From contig NZ_JPUX01000001.1 in assembly GCF_000738675.1 (NCBI RefSeq), positions 372,001 through 436,000 of the forward strand: a stretch of DNA of 64,000 bases. Reading direction: 5' to 3'. Below are positions 8,978 through 18,623 of this stretch, one piece after another. How positions within the stretch are numbered: position 1 is the stretch's first letter; each line of letters opens with the position of its first letter. Position numbers and translations under genes: made by a program. The notes beneath the pieces were generated by a model. It was given only the letters and a program-made list of their open reading frames with translations. It searched no databases and had not been told where the DNA came from. Source of the DNA: Serratia nematodiphila DZ0503SBS1. Its GTDB lineage: Bacteria > Pseudomonadota > Gammaproteobacteria > Enterobacterales > Enterobacteriaceae.

Positions 8978-9448
8978 TCAGCCGACCAGATAGGTGGCGG
9001 TAGCGGTGGCGATATGCAGGCCGTCGTGGTTATGCAGTTCTACGCGCGCGACGGCGACCTTGTTGCCGCTGCGCAGCACGCTGGCGGAGGCGACGAAGTG
9101 TTCGCCGCGGCCGGGGCGCAGATAGTCGACGCGCAGATCGATGGTGCCCATACGCGACAGTTTGGCGGCGATCTCTTCTTCGATCAGCGGCTCCAGGCGC
9201 GTCAGCACGCCGCCGGCGCAAGCCAGCCCGGCGGCGACGTCGAGCACCGCGGCGATCACGCCGCCGTGCAGAATTTCCTGCGCGGCGTTGCCCACCAGCT
9301 TGCGCTGGTTGGTAAAGCTCAGCTCGACGTAGTCATCGTCGAAGCGGCGCAGCTCCAGGCCAAGCTCGCGGTTGAACGGCATGTGGTAGACAAAGATTTC
9401 GCCGATCTTGCGGCGGGCGGCTTCCAGGGTCAGAGCAGTGGTCGACAT
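8978..9448 (-). CDS. yigI: Hotdog-fold acyl-CoA thioesterase YigI
   Basis: 156-residue PaaI-like hotdog thioesterase. The [10 protein letters not shown] segment is the characteristic active-site helix, and [10 protein letters not shown] is the usual later strand. E. coli YigI hydrolyses medium- and long-chain acyl-CoAs. It sits upstream of rarD and divergent from pldA, so the local group handles membrane lipids and acyl chains, although no shared regulation is evident. Confidence 0.88.
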   Translation of the reverse strand: MSTTALTLEAARRKIGEIFVYHMPFNRELGLELRRFDDDYVELSFTNQRKLVGNAAQEILHGGVIAAVLDVAAGLACAGGVLTRLEPLIEEEIAAKLSRMGTIDLRVDYLRPGRGEHFVASASVLRSGNKVAVARVELHNHDGLHIATATATYLVG

Positions 9449-9651
9449 AGCGGGGTTCCGTTTTTCTTTTGCGTTTTAAGGGAGCTAACTGGTCAGTCCA
9501 GGTTAATGGAATGTTGATTTTATGCTTAACCTTTGTTGCTTTCCAGACTATTCCAATAAAACCGGACCGCGCTGCGGTAAATCCTCCTTTGTGTGTAAAA
9601 TGGCCTGATTTTTTCCGGGCTTGCCCTTTTTCGTTGGAGTAAGGAGAGGTT

Positions 9652-10530
9652 ATGCGCATTTTGTCAGGGATCGTTTCCGCCACGCTGCTGATGCCGGCGC
9701 TGGCATTGGCTGAGGAAGCCAAAGAGCAGCAGATTCACGATAAGCCGGCGGTGCGCGGCAGCATTATCGCCAACCTGCTGCAGGAGCACGATAATCCATT
9801 CACGCTGTATCCTTACGATCCCAATTACCTGCTGTACACCGACACCAGCGATATCAACAAAGAAGCCATCAAGACGTACAACTGGGCCGACAAGGCGCGC
9901 AAGGACGAGGTGAAATACCAGCTTAGCCTGGCGTTTCCGCTGTGGCGGGGCATTGCCGGCGACAACTCGGTGCTCGGCGCGTCTTATACTCAGCGCTCCT
10001 GGTGGCAATTGTCCAACCGCGGCGAGTCTTCGCCGTTCCGCGAGACCAACTACGAGCCGCAGCTGTTCGTGGGGTGGGCGACCGATTACCGCTTTGCCGG
10101 CTGGACGCTGCGCGATGTTGAAATCGGCGTTAACCATCAGTCTAACGGCCGCTCGGATCCGACGTCGCGCAGCTGGAATCGCGGCTATGCGCGGCTGATG
10201 GCGCAAAATGGCAACTGGCAGGTGGATCTCAAGCCCTGGTTCCGCTTCTCGGAGAGCTCGAGCAACGACGACAACCCGGACATCACCAAATACATGGGAT
10301 ACTACCGGTTGAAGGTCGGTTACGCCTGGGGCGACAGCGTGTTCAGCGTCGACAGCCACTACAACTGGAACAGCGGCTACGGCGGCGCGGAACTGGGCTG
10401 GAGTTACCCGATCACCCGCAACGTGCGTTTCTATACCCAGGTGTTCAGCGGCTACGGCGAATCGCTGATCGACTACAACTTCCGGCAGACACGGGTGGGC
10501 GTTGGTGTCATGCTGAACGATATTATGTAA
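9652..10530 (+). CDS. pldA: Outer membrane phospholipase A1 (OMPLA)
   Basis: 292 residues with a signal peptide cut after ALA20. The 12-stranded outer membrane barrel enzyme hydrolyses phospholipids that reach the outer leaflet when the membrane is disturbed, and is active as a Ca-dependent dimer. The catalytic residues His162, Ser164 (NHQSNGRS) and Asn176 (RSWNRGY) match the mature E. coli His142/Ser144/Asn156. A strong AAGGAG precedes the ATG. In S. marcescens related phospholipases are virulence factors; this is the conserved PldA. Confidence 0.97.
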   Translation: MRILSGIVSATLLMPALALAEEAKEQQIHDKPAVRGSIIANLLQEHDNPFTLYPYDPNYLLYTDTSDINKEAIKTYNWADKARKDEVKYQLSLAFPLWRGIAGDNSVLGASYTQRSWWQLSNRGESSPFRETNYEPQLFVGWATDYRFAGWTLRDVEIGVNHQSNGRSDPTSRSWNRGYARLMAQNGNWQVDLKPWFRFSESSSNDDNPDITKYMGYYRLKVGYAWGDSVFSVDSHYNWNSGYGGAELGWSYPITRNVRFYTQVFSGYGESLIDYNFRQTRVGVGVMLNDIM

Positions 10531-10573
10531 TCATACCCGGTGGGTGTGTACCGATGAAAAAATGGGGAAGTGT

Positions 10574-12406
10574 GTGTCAACCGCAGCAGTGATTAACAGA
10601 GAGTTGCTGGCCGAGCAGGTATTGCGCGATACCTTCGGCTACCAGCAATTCCGTCCGGGCCAACAAACGATTATCAACGCCGCGATCGGCGGGCAGGATT
10701 GCCTGGTGGTGATGCCGACCGGCGGCGGCAAGTCGTTGTGCTACCAAATCCCGGCGCTGGTGATGGACGGCCTGACCCTGGTGGTTTCCCCGCTGATCTC
10801 GCTGATGAAGGACCAGGTCGATCAGCTGTTGGCCTACGGCGTTTCCGCCGCCTGCTACAACTCGACGCAAACCCGCGAGGAGCAGTTGGACGTCATGGCC
10901 GGCTGCCGCAACGGCACCATCAAGATGCTGTACATCGCGCCGGAGCGGCTGATGATGGAAAGCTTCCTCAACCTGCTCGATCACTGCCCGCCGGCGATGC
11001 TGGCGGTGGATGAGGCGCACTGCATCTCCCAATGGGGCCATGACTTCCGGCCGGAATATCGCGCGCTGGGTCAGCTGAAACAGCGCTTCCCGTCGATGCC
11101 GGTGATCGCGCTGACCGCCACCGCCGACGAGGCCACCCGCGGCGATATCGTGCGCCTGCTGTCGCTGCAGGACCCGCTGGTGCAGGTCAGCAGCTTTGAC
11201 CGGCCGAACATCCGCTACACGCTGGTGGAAAAATTCAAACCGCTCGATCAGCTGTGGCGCTTCGTGCAGGATCAGCGCGGCAAGAGCGGCATTATCTATT
11301 GCAACAGCCGCGCCAAGGTGGAAGACACCGCCGCGCGCCTGCAAAGCCGCGGGCTGAGCGTCGGCGCTTATCACGCCGGGCTGGACAACGATCGCCGCGC
11401 CCAGGTGCAGGAAGCGTTCCAGCGTGACGATCTGCAGGTGGTGGTGGCCACCGTCGCCTTCGGCATGGGCATCAACAAACCCAACGTGCGTTTCGTGGTG
11501 CATTTCGACATCCCGCGCAATATCGAATCCTATTATCAGGAGACCGGCCGCGCCGGGCGCGACGGCCTGCCGGCCGAAGCCATCCTGCTGTACGATCCGG
11601 CCGATATGGCCTGGCTGCGCCGCTGCCTGGAGGAGAAACCCGCCGGGCAACAGCTGGACATCGAGCGCCACAAGCTGAATGCCATGGGGGCGTTCGCCGA
11701 GGCGCAAACCTGCCGCCGCCTGGTGCTGCTCAACTACTTTGGCGAAGGCAAGCACGAGAACTGCGGCAACTGCGATATCTGCCTCGATCCGCCCAAGCGC
11801 TACGACGGGCTGGAGGACGCGCGCAAGGCGCTGTCCTGCGTGTATCGCGTCGGCCAGCGCTTTGGCCTCGGGTACATCGTGGAAGTGCTGCGCGGCGCCA
11901 ACAACCAGCGTATTCGCGAATATGGCCACGACAAACTGCCGGTGTACGGCATCGGCCGCGATCAGACCACCGAACACTGGACCAGCGTGCTGCGTCAGCT
12001 GATCCACCTGGGTTTTATCACCCAGAACATCGCCATGCACTCGGCGCTGCAATTGACCGAGGCGGCGCGCCCGGTGTTGCGCGGCGAGGTGGCGCTGCAG
12101 CTGGCGGTGCCGCGCATTCAGAGCCTGAAGTCGCGCAGCAGCGCCAATCAGAAATCCTACGGCGGCAATTACGATCGCAAGCTGTTCGCCAAGCTGCGCA
12201 AACTGCGCAAATCGATCGCCGACGAAGAAAACATTCCTCCCTACGTGGTGTTCAACGACGCCACGCTGCTGGAAATGGCCGAACAGATGCCGATCAAGGC
12301 CGGCGATCTGCTGAGCGTCAACGGCGTCGGCCAGCGCAAACTGGAGCGTTTCGGCGCGCCCTTTATGGCGATGATCCGCGACCATCTCGACAATGATGAA
12401 GACTGA
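10574..12406 (+). CDS. recQ: ATP-dependent DNA helicase RecQ
   Basis: 610-residue 3'-5' SF2 helicase of the RecF recombination pathway. Walker A is MPTGGGKS (47-54) and the DEAH box is VDEAHCIS. The family aromatic-rich loop, a four-cysteine zinc site (CRR..CGNCDIC) and a C-terminal HRDC domain are present. I chose GTG 10574 with GGGGAA just upstream; an in-frame ATG at 10562 and another start at 10544 are possible. The protein body is near-colinear with E. coli RecQ. Confidence 0.97.
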   Translation: MSTAAVINRELLAEQVLRDTFGYQQFRPGQQTIINAAIGGQDCLVVMPTGGGKSLCYQIPALVMDGLTLVVSPLISLMKDQVDQLLAYGVSAACYNSTQTREEQLDVMAGCRNGTIKMLYIAPERLMMESFLNLLDHCPPAMLAVDEAHCISQWGHDFRPEYRALGQLKQRFPSMPVIALTATADEATRGDIVRLLSLQDPLVQVSSFDRPNIRYTLVEKFKPLDQLWRFVQDQRGKSGIIYCNSRAKVEDTAARLQSRGLSVGAYHAGLDNDRRAQVQEAFQRDDLQVVVATVAFGMGINKPNVRFVVHFDIPRNIESYYQETGRAGRDGLPAEAILLYDPADMAWLRRCLEEKPAGQQLDIERHKLNAMGAFAEAQTCRRLVLLNYFGEGKHENCGNCDICLDPPKRYDGLEDARKALSCVYRVGQRFGLGYIVEVLRGANNQRIREYGHDKLPVYGIGRDQTTEHWTSVLRQLIHLGFITQNIAMHSALQLTEAARPVLRGEVALQLAVPRIQSLKSRSSANQKSYGGNYDRKLFAKLRKLRKSIADEENIPPYVVFNDATLLEMAEQMPIKAGDLLSVNGVGQRKLERFGAPFMAMIRDHLDNDED

Positions 12407-12418
12407 GGGCGATATATC

Positions 12419-13039
12419 ATGCTGATGCTGTTTCTCACCGTGGCGCTGGTGCATCTGATTGCGCTGATGAGCCCGGGGCCGGACTTCTTTTTCGTGTCGC
12501 AAACCGCCGCCAGCCGCTCGCGCCGCGAGGCGATGATGGGCGTGGTCGGCATTTCGCTCGGCATCGTGGTATGGGCCGGCGTGGCGTTGATGGGGCTGCA
12601 TCTGATCCTGCAGAAGATGGCCTGGCTGCATCAGATCATCATGGTCGGCGGCGGGATGTACCTGTGCTGGATGGGGTGGCAACTGCTGCGTTCCGCGCGG
12701 GCGCAGCAAGTTTCGCCGGTGGCGGAGGCCCAGGTGGCCTTGCCGAAGGCCGGGCGCAGCTTTATTCGCGGCTTCCTGACCAATCTGTCCAACCCGAAAG
12801 CGGTGATCTATTTCGGCAGCGTGTTCTCGCTGTTCGTCGGCGACAGCGTTGGCGCCGGAGCGCGCTGGGGGCTGTTCTTGCTGATCGTCGCCGAGACCTT
12901 CGTCTGGTTCAGCCTGGTGGCGGTGGTGTTCGCGCTGCCGGCGAAGCGCCGCGGCTATCAGCGGTTGGCCAAGTGGATAGACGGGGTGGCGGGCGTGCTG
13001 TTTACCGGCTTCGGGTTACACCTGATCTTTACCCGCTGA
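12419..13039 (+). CDS. rhtC: Threonine efflux protein RhtC
   Basis: 206-residue LysE/RhtB family exporter with about six membrane helices. It carries the family start region LMSPGPDFFFV and the LTNLSNPKA motif. E. coli RhtC exports threonine. It starts 12 bases after recQ and is followed by an intrinsic terminator, so it may be transcribed with recQ. The neighbouring paralogue rhtB is convergent. Confidence 0.95.
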   Translation: MLMLFLTVALVHLIALMSPGPDFFFVSQTAASRSRREAMMGVVGISLGIVVWAGVALMGLHLILQKMAWLHQIIMVGGGMYLCWMGWQLLRSARAQQVSPVAEAQVALPKAGRSFIRGFLTNLSNPKAVIYFGSVFSLFVGDSVGAGARWGLFLLIVAETFVWFSLVAVVFALPAKRRGYQRLAKWIDGVAGVLFTGFGLHLIFTR

Positions 13040-13056
13040 TCGGCGGTGACATGCCC

Positions 13057-13086
13057 AAGGCCGAGCAGCGATGCCCGGCCTTTTTT
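13057..13086 (+). terminator. Intrinsic terminator of rhtC
   Basis: Seven-bp stem AAGGCCG/CGGCCTT with a 12-base loop followed by six T (13081-13086), right after rhtC and just before the convergent rhtB stop. Confidence 0.85.
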
Positions 13087-13087
13087 G

Positions 13088-13708
13088 TCAGGCTTTGCGG
13101 GCAGTCGCCAGCAGCCCCGCCACCAGAATGAACAGCGAACCGAACAGTCGGTTGAGCAACTGCATCTGGCGCGGCGTTCTCAGCCAGCCGGCGATGCGCG
13201 TCGCCAGAGTGGCGTAACCGATCATCACCAGAATATCCACCACCACGGTGGTGACGCCGAGCACCAGATACTGCTCGGCCTGCGGCTGATTGGGCAAGAT
13301 GAACTGTGGGAACAGCGCGGCGAGAAACACGATGCTTTTCGGGTTGGTCAGGTTGACCAGCACCGCGCGGCGGAACAGACGGCGGCGCGGCATGCTGCCC
13401 GCCAGCGCATGCAGATCCAGCGCGCCGGCGGCGCGCCACTGCTGGATGCCGAGCCACACCAGGTAGGCGGCGCCCAACCATTTCAACAGTTCGAACGCCA
13501 GCAGCGATTGCGATATCAGCGCGCCGAGACCGATGCCCACCAGCACGATATGCGCGCTCAGCCCGACCTGCAGCCCGGCGATCGAGGCGGCGGCGCCGCG
13601 ATAGCCGTGGCTGATGCCGGTGCTCATGGTATTGATGGCGCCTGAGCCGGGGGAAAGGCTCAGGATAAGCGTGGTCAGCAGATAGGTTAACCACCAGTCC
13701 AAGGTCAT
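13088..13708 (-). CDS. rhtB: Homoserine/homoserine lactone efflux protein RhtB
   Basis: 206-residue LysE-family inner membrane exporter with the motifs [12 protein letters not shown] and VNLTNPKS. E. coli RhtB exports homoserine and homoserine lactone. The ATG at 13708 gives the family start MTLDWWLTY; an upstream in-frame extension of 13 residues was rejected. It is divergent from pldB. Confidence 0.95.
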   Translation of the reverse strand: MTLDWWLTYLLTTLILSLSPGSGAINTMSTGISHGYRGAAASIAGLQVGLSAHIVLVGIGLGALISQSLLAFELLKWLGAAYLVWLGIQQWRAAGALDLHALAGSMPRRRLFRRAVLVNLTNPKSIVFLAALFPQFILPNQPQAEQYLVLGVTTVVVDILVMIGYATLATRIAGWLRTPRQMQLLNRLFGSLFILVAGLLATARKA

Positions 13709-13855
13709 GGTGCTTCGGCTCCCTGAAAGTGTCGTTTTGTGCCACAATGCGCCGAGGCGGCGCCGTTTTTGTCAGAATTGAATCACAATACGCTAGTATG
13801 ATTTCTTGTGCCAGCGGTCACATTTTCCGCCGGCCCCACAGGGAAAACGCTCTCG

Positions 13856-14899
13856 ATGACCTCGTTCACTCTCAGCTCCGATGACTGGTTAACGCGTGAA
13901 ACGCAGTTCGCTGCCTTCGCCACCGGGCCGCTGTTGGATTTCTGGCGGCAGCGCGAAGAAGGCGAATTCAGCGGCGTGGACGGCGTGCCGATCCGCTTTG
14001 TGCGCTTCAGTTCTGCGCGGCATCAGCGAGTGGTGGTGGTCAGCCCCGGCCGCATCGAAAGCTACGTGAAATACCCTGAGGTGGCCTACGATCTGTTCCA
14101 CTGCGGCTACGACGTGGTGATCGTCGATCATCGCGGGCAGGGGCGTTCCGGGCGTTTACTGGCGGATACGCACCGCGGTCATGTGGTAAACTTCGCCGAC
14201 TACGTGGACGATTTCGAACAGCTGTGGCTGCGCGAGGTCGAATCGCACGGTTATCGGCAGCGCTTCGCGCTGGCGCATTCGATGGGCGGCGCGATCCTGG
14301 CGCAGTTCCTGCAGCGCCGGCCGCAGGCGTTCGACGCGGCGGCGTTTTGCGCGCCGATGTTCGGCATCCGGTTGCCGATGCCGGGTTGGCTGGCCGATCG
14401 CATTCTCGACTGGGCGGAGACCCGCCCGGCGATCCGCGACTATTACGCGGTGGGCACCGGCCAGTGGCGTCCGTTGCCCTATGTGGTCAACGTGTTGACC
14501 CATAGCCGCGAGCGTTACCGGCGCAGCCTGCGTTATTATGCCGATTACCCCGAGCTGCAGGTGGGCGGGCCGACCTACCATTGGGTGCGGGAGAGCATCC
14601 GCGCCGGCCGGCAGATTATCGCGCGGGCCGGGAAGATCACCACGCCGCTGTTGCTTTTGCAGGCCGGTGAAGAACGGGTAGTCGACAACCGTTCGCACCA
14701 GGCTTTTTGTCAGGCTCTGTCAGACGCGGGGCGCCCTTGCGAAGGGAGGCTCCCGTGGGTTATCAACGGCGCACGCCATGAGATCCTGTTCGAGCGGGAC
14801 GCGCTGCGCGCCGAAGCACTGAACGCAATTCTGCGCTTCTTTGCTCAACACTTAGGCGGTGCGCTGCCGCCGACAACTCCATCAGAGGTTAGAACATAA
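13856..14899 (+). CDS. pldB: Lysophospholipase L2 PldB
   Basis: 347-residue alpha/beta hydrolase acting on lysophospholipids at the inner membrane. The nucleophile is Ser142 in AHSMGGA and the C-terminal His is in GARHEIL. DHRGQGRSGR is the oxyanion-side loop typical of this family. The ATG at 13856 gives 347 residues, close to the 340 of E. coli; a GTG at 13808 would add 16 residues without resemblance. It is followed four bases later by yigL. Confidence 0.95.
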   Translation: MTSFTLSSDDWLTRETQFAAFATGPLLDFWRQREEGEFSGVDGVPIRFVRFSSARHQRVVVVSPGRIESYVKYPEVAYDLFHCGYDVVIVDHRGQGRSGRLLADTHRGHVVNFADYVDDFEQLWLREVESHGYRQRFALAHSMGGAILAQFLQRRPQAFDAAAFCAPMFGIRLPMPGWLADRILDWAETRPAIRDYYAVGTGQWRPLPYVVNVLTHSRERYRRSLRYYADYPELQVGGPTYHWVRESIRAGRQIIARAGKITTPLLLLQAGEERVVDNRSHQAFCQALSDAGRPCEGRLPWVINGARHEILFERDALRAEALNAILRFFAQHLGGALPPTTPSEVRT

Positions 14900-14903
14900 C
14901 GCT

Positions 14904-15701
14904 ATGTATCACGTCGTCGCTTCCGATTTAGATGGCACGCTGCTGTCTCCCGACCATACCCTGTCGCCGTACGCTAAAGAAACGCTGAAGTTGCTGACTC
15001 AGCGCGGCGTGCATTTCGTGTTCGCCACCGGCCGCCACCATATCGACGTGGCGCAGATCCGCGACAGCCTGGAGATCAGCGCCTTTATGATCACCTCCAA
15101 CGGCGCACGGGTGCACAACACCGCCGGCGAACTGATTTTCAGCCACAACCTGGACGGGGATATCGCCCGCGATCTGTACGGCATGCTGCACGACGATCCG
15201 GATATCACCACCAACGTCTACCGTAACGACGATTGGTTTACCAACCGCGAAAGCCCGGAGCAGGAAGAGTTCTTCCAGGAGTCGGTGTTCAAATATCAGC
15301 TGTTTGAGCCGGGCCTGCTGGAAACCGACTGCGTCTGCAAGGTTTACTTCACCTGTGAAGATCACGAGCGGTTGCTGCAGGTGGAAGACGCCATCAACGC
15401 GCGCTGGGGCGATCGGGTCAACGTCAGCTTCTCGTTCCCGACCTGCCTGGAAGTGATGGCGGGCGGCGTGTCGAAAGGGCATGCGCTGGAAGAAGTGGCC
15501 AAGATCATCGGCTATACGCTGCAAGAGTGCATCGCCTTCGGCGACGGCATGAACGATCTGGAGATGTTGTCGATGGCCGGCAAGGGCTGCATCATGCGCG
15601 ACGCGCATCAGCGCCTGAAGGACATGCTGCCGGAGCTGGAAGTGATCGGCTCCAACGTCGATAACGCGGTGCCGCACTACCTGCGCAAGATGTTCCTCTG
15701 A
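14904..15701 (+). CDS. yigL: HAD-IIB phosphatase YigL (pyridoxal phosphate phosphatase)
   Basis: 265-residue Cof-type HAD phosphatase. Motif I is ASDLDGTLL near residue 6, motif II is ATGR, and motif IV is AFGDGMNDLEML. E. coli YigL hydrolyses pyridoxal 5'-phosphate and sugar phosphates and is up-regulated by SgrS in the glucose-phosphate stress response. In E. coli the SgrS-stabilised transcript runs from pldB into yigL; the 4-base gap here keeps that arrangement. Confidence 0.93.
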   Translation: MYHVVASDLDGTLLSPDHTLSPYAKETLKLLTQRGVHFVFATGRHHIDVAQIRDSLEISAFMITSNGARVHNTAGELIFSHNLDGDIARDLYGMLHDDPDITTNVYRNDDWFTNRESPEQEEFFQESVFKYQLFEPGLLETDCVCKVYFTCEDHERLLQVEDAINARWGDRVNVSFSFPTCLEVMAGGVSKGHALEEVAKIIGYTLQECIAFGDGMNDLEMLSMAGKGCIMRDAHQRLKDMLPELEVIGSNVDNAVPHYLRKMFL

Positions 15702-15718
15702 AATAACCATTAAATAAT

Positions 15719-15740
15719 AAGGGCGCCTCGCGGCGCCCTT
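15719..15740. terminator. Bidirectional terminator between yigL and glpQ
   Basis: Nine-bp perfect stem AAGGGCGCC/GGCGCCCTT with a TCGC tetraloop between convergent genes. The T-rich tail is better on the glpQ (minus) side. Confidence 0.75.
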
Positions 15741-15744
15741 GGCA

Positions 15745-16824
15745 TTACTTGTGCTGGCCCTGCTTCTGCAGGAACTGCACGCCCTTGTCCGGGAAGTCGG
15801 TGAACACGCCGTCGACGCCGGCCTGGTTGTAAATCACGTCATACAGTTGGTTCACGTCGGTCACGTACTTCGGCAGCGCATCGGCGCGGATGGTGAACGG
15901 ATGCACCGCCAGCTTGCTGGCGTGCGCTTCTTTCACCATGTCGGTCAGCACGATGTGGCCCGGCTTGGATTGATCCGCCACCACCAGCATGTGGTAGTCC
16001 GGCCCGATGCCGTCGGCATACTGAGCGATTTTCTTCATCGCGCCCGGTTTGAACATCCAGTCGTAGTCGTATTCCACCCACTTGCCGTCGGCTTTCTGCT
16101 CGTAGGTTTCCTGCCAGTCGTTATAGGCGATCAGCTGCACCAGCTTCAGATCCATGCCCAGCTTCGGCTCCAGCTCGTTCTTGATGCGCTTGAGCTCGTT
16201 GGCGTCGAAGCACTGCAGGTAGACGTTGTCGTTCTTGCCGGTGTAGCCGTACTGCTTGAGCACCGCCAGCACTTTGCTGGAGATGTCTTTGCCTTCCTGT
16301 TTGTGGAACCAAGGCGCCTTGATTTCAGGGTAGATGCCGATGTTCTTGCCGGTCGAATGGTTCAGACCCTGCACGAACTCGATCTCCTCCTGGAAGGTGT
16401 GCACGCGGAAGTCGGATTTGCCCATCGGGAAGCGGCCAGGGTAACCCTGCACCTTCTTGCCGTTTTCGATTTCAAAGCCTTCGGTGAACTTCAGCGATTT
16501 GATCTCCGCCAGCGTAAAGTCGATGGCGTAATAACGGCCGTCTTTACGCGCGCGGTCCGGGAAGCGTTCGGCGACGTCGGTGACGCGATCGAGGTAATGG
16601 TCGTGCAGCACCACCAGCTCGTTGTCCTTGGTCATCACCAGATCTTGTTCGAGATAATCGGCGCCCTGCGCGTAGGCCATCGCCTTCGCCGGCAGGGTGT
16701 GTTCCGGCAGGTAGCCGCTGGCGCCGCGGTGGGCGATGACCACTTTGTCCGCCGCCTGCGCGGCGCTGACCATCGAGGTGGCGAGAATGATCCCTGTCAG
16801 CAGGGCTTTGACTTGAGTCCGCAT
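15745..16824 (-). CDS. glpQ: Periplasmic glycerophosphodiester phosphodiesterase GlpQ
   Basis: 359 residues with a cleavable signal peptide (residues 1-24, ending AQA). It hydrolyses glycerophosphodiesters from phospholipid head groups to glycerol-3-phosphate plus alcohol in the periplasm. The GDPD signature AHRGASGYLPEHT and the YLEQDLVMTKD and HDHYLDR motifs hold the catalytic His, Glu and Asp residues. It lies downstream of glpT with a hairpin between them, so GlpT can import the product directly. Confidence 0.97.
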   Translation of the reverse strand: MRTQVKALLTGIILATSMVSAAQAADKVVIAHRGASGYLPEHTLPAKAMAYAQGADYLEQDLVMTKDNELVVLHDHYLDRVTDVAERFPDRARKDGRYYAIDFTLAEIKSLKFTEGFEIENGKKVQGYPGRFPMGKSDFRVHTFQEEIEFVQGLNHSTGKNIGIYPEIKAPWFHKQEGKDISSKVLAVLKQYGYTGKNDNVYLQCFDANELKRIKNELEPKLGMDLKLVQLIAYNDWQETYEQKADGKWVEYDYDWMFKPGAMKKIAQYADGIGPDYHMLVVADQSKPGHIVLTDMVKEAHASKLAVHPFTIRADALPKYVTDVNQLYDVIYNQAGVDGVFTDFPDKGVQFLQKQGQHK

Positions 16825-16856
16825 TCCGTTTTCTCCGTGTTGTTGGGGGCAGGGTA

Positions 16857-16881
16857 GTAAAAAGGCCGCAGGGCGGCCTTT
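16857..16881 (-). terminator. Hairpin between glpT and glpQ
   Basis: Nine-bp stem GCGGCCTTT/AAAGGCCGC with a 3-base loop. Read on the minus strand it is followed by a run of T (A-run 16857-16863 on plus). It probably causes partial termination or 3'-end protection of the glpT message. Confidence 0.7.
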
Positions 16882-16906
16882 AAATCATGCAAAAGTCGTG
16901 TGACGC

Positions 16907-18259
16907 TTAACCGCGCTTGGCGGCGATTTCCGCGTGGTGTTTCTTCTCGTTCAGCATGGTCAGCAGCAGCAGGATGACCGCTGCGATGCTGCCGCCGATC
17001 ATCACCATGAAGCCGCCGTCCCAACCGAAGAAGTCTACGGTGTAACCGACGATGGCGCTGGCCGCGACCGAGCCGCCCAGGTAGCCGAACAGGCCGGTGA
17101 AGCCCGCGGCGGTGCCGGCGGCTTTCTTCGGCGCCAGCTCCAGCGCGTGCAGGCCGATCAGCATAACCGGGCCGTAGATCAGGAAGCCGATGACCAGCAT
17201 ACAGATCATGTCCACGGTCGGGTTGCCGGCCGGGTTCATCCAGAACACCACGGTGGCGATGGTCACCAGCGTCATGAAGAACACGCCGGTGGCGCCGCGG
17301 TTGCCTTTGAACACTTTGTCCGACATCCAGCCGCACAGCAGAGTGCCCGGGATACCGGCGTATTCATACAGGAAGTAGGCCCAGGAAGACTTGTCCAGCG
17401 CGAAGTGCTTCACTTCTTTCAGGTAGGTCGGCGACCAGTCCAGAATGCCGTAACGCAGCAGGTAGACGAACACGTTGGCGACCGCGATGTACCACAGCAG
17501 CTTGTTCGGCAGGATGTACTGCATGAAGATCTGCTTGGCGGTCAGCTCTTCTTCGTCTTTTTCGCTGTAGTCGTCCGGATAGTCGTTTTTGTACTCTTCA
17601 ATCGGCGGCAGGCCGCAGGATTGCGGGGTGTCGCGCATCAGGGCGAAGGCGATCAGGGCCACCAGGATGGCGCCGAAGGCCGGCATGTACAGCGCCGCGT
17701 GCCAGTCGTTGAACCAGGCCATGCCCAGCAGGAACAGCAGCGGCGGCAGGCCGCCACCCACGTTGTGGGCGCAGTTCCAGATGGAAACGATGCCGCCGCG
17801 TTCTTTCTGCGACCACCAGTGCACCATGGTACGGCCGCACGGCGGCCAACCCATGCCCTGGAACCAGCCGCACAGGAACAGCAGAACGAACATCACCGCG
17901 ATGCTGGAGGTGGCCCACGGCACGAAGCCCATGAACAACATCACCGCCGCCGCCAGGATCAGGCCGGCAGGCAGGAACACTCGCGGGTTGGAACGGTCGG
18001 AGACCGAACCCATGATGAATTTGGAGAAGCCGTAGGCGATGGAGATGCCCGACAGCGCGAAGCCGAGGTCGCCGCGGCTGAAGCCTTGTTCGATCAGGTA
18101 AGGCATGGCCAGGGTGAAGTTCTTACGCACCAGATAGTAAGCGGCGTAACCGAAGAAGATCCCCAGGAAAATTTGCCAGCGCAGCTTACGGTAGAGCGGG
18201 TCTACCTTATCGCTCGGCACACGGGCGATGTGTGCGGCCGGCTTAAAAATACTCAACAT
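16907..18259 (-). CDS. glpT: Glycerol-3-phosphate:phosphate antiporter GlpT
   Basis: 450-residue MFS organophosphate antiporter (12 helices) in the inner membrane. The family stretch [19 protein letters not shown] includes the substrate-binding Arg in helix 1, and the [15 protein letters not shown] motif is present. It exchanges glycerol-3-phosphate for phosphate and also takes up fosfomycin. The ATG at 18259 follows GGAGG. Divergent from glpABC across a shared control region. Confidence 0.98.
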   Translation of the reverse strand: MLSIFKPAAHIARVPSDKVDPLYRKLRWQIFLGIFFGYAAYYLVRKNFTLAMPYLIEQGFSRGDLGFALSGISIAYGFSKFIMGSVSDRSNPRVFLPAGLILAAAVMLFMGFVPWATSSIAVMFVLLFLCGWFQGMGWPPCGRTMVHWWSQKERGGIVSIWNCAHNVGGGLPPLLFLLGMAWFNDWHAALYMPAFGAILVALIAFALMRDTPQSCGLPPIEEYKNDYPDDYSEKDEEELTAKQIFMQYILPNKLLWYIAVANVFVYLLRYGILDWSPTYLKEVKHFALDKSSWAYFLYEYAGIPGTLLCGWMSDKVFKGNRGATGVFFMTLVTIATVVFWMNPAGNPTVDMICMLVIGFLIYGPVMLIGLHALELAPKKAAGTAAGFTGLFGYLGGSVAASAIVGYTVDFFGWDGGFMVMIGGSIAAVILLLLTMLNEKKHHAEIAAKRG

Positions 18260-18623
18260 GAGCGCCTCCGATGGCTTTATCTGTTATCACATCAATATGA
18301 CCTTTTACGTTCATTTGATGATTGAGCGGATATCGAATGTGGTGTTTTTGTGTTCCATAACGAGCGCCATTGTCGACAAATACGCCTGGTGTCGCTGTGA
18401 CGAATGGCGCAATTGTTACACTTTCATGAAACCACGGCGGATTTTGAGCGATTCGTTAACGTTATGAAATAGAAAAACGTCCAAAAATCGTGATTATGAT
18501 CACATTGATGGTTTTTTGTGGACATTTTTATTTCGTTTTATGTTCGTTCTTGTTCCTTATCAAACAAAGACCCTAATAACCGTGGCTCAATAGGCTCATA
18601 ACTACCGATCCTGAGGGAGCGAC
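18260..18623. promoter_or_regulatory. glpTQ / glpABC divergent control region
   Basis: 364-base AT-rich intergenic region. A good CRP site, CGTGA-N6-TCACA, spans 18489-18504. A weaker one, TGTGA-N6-GCGCA, is at 18396-18411. A GlpR half-operator TATGTTCGTT lies at 18539-18548 but its partner half is degenerate. In E. coli this region is repressed by GlpR and activated by CRP, with FNR control of glpABC; I found no convincing FNR box. No gene was seen here. Confidence 0.6.
18489..18504. promoter_or_regulatory. CRP-binding site of the glp region
   Basis: Core CGTGA-TTATGA-TCACA, one mismatch from the CRP consensus TGTGA-N6-TCACA. It lies 120 bases before glpA, suitable for activating glpABC. 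Confidence 0.65.

Noticed and set aside
10577..12709. 710-codon open frame on the strand opposite recQ and rhtC
   Set aside because: It mirrors the codon pattern of recQ in GC-rich DNA, is His/Gln/Arg-rich without domains, and has no plausible ribosome site.
18228..18467. 79-codon ORF in the glp intergenic region
   Set aside because: It starts inside glpT on the opposite strand and crosses regulatory DNA; composition is not coding-like.
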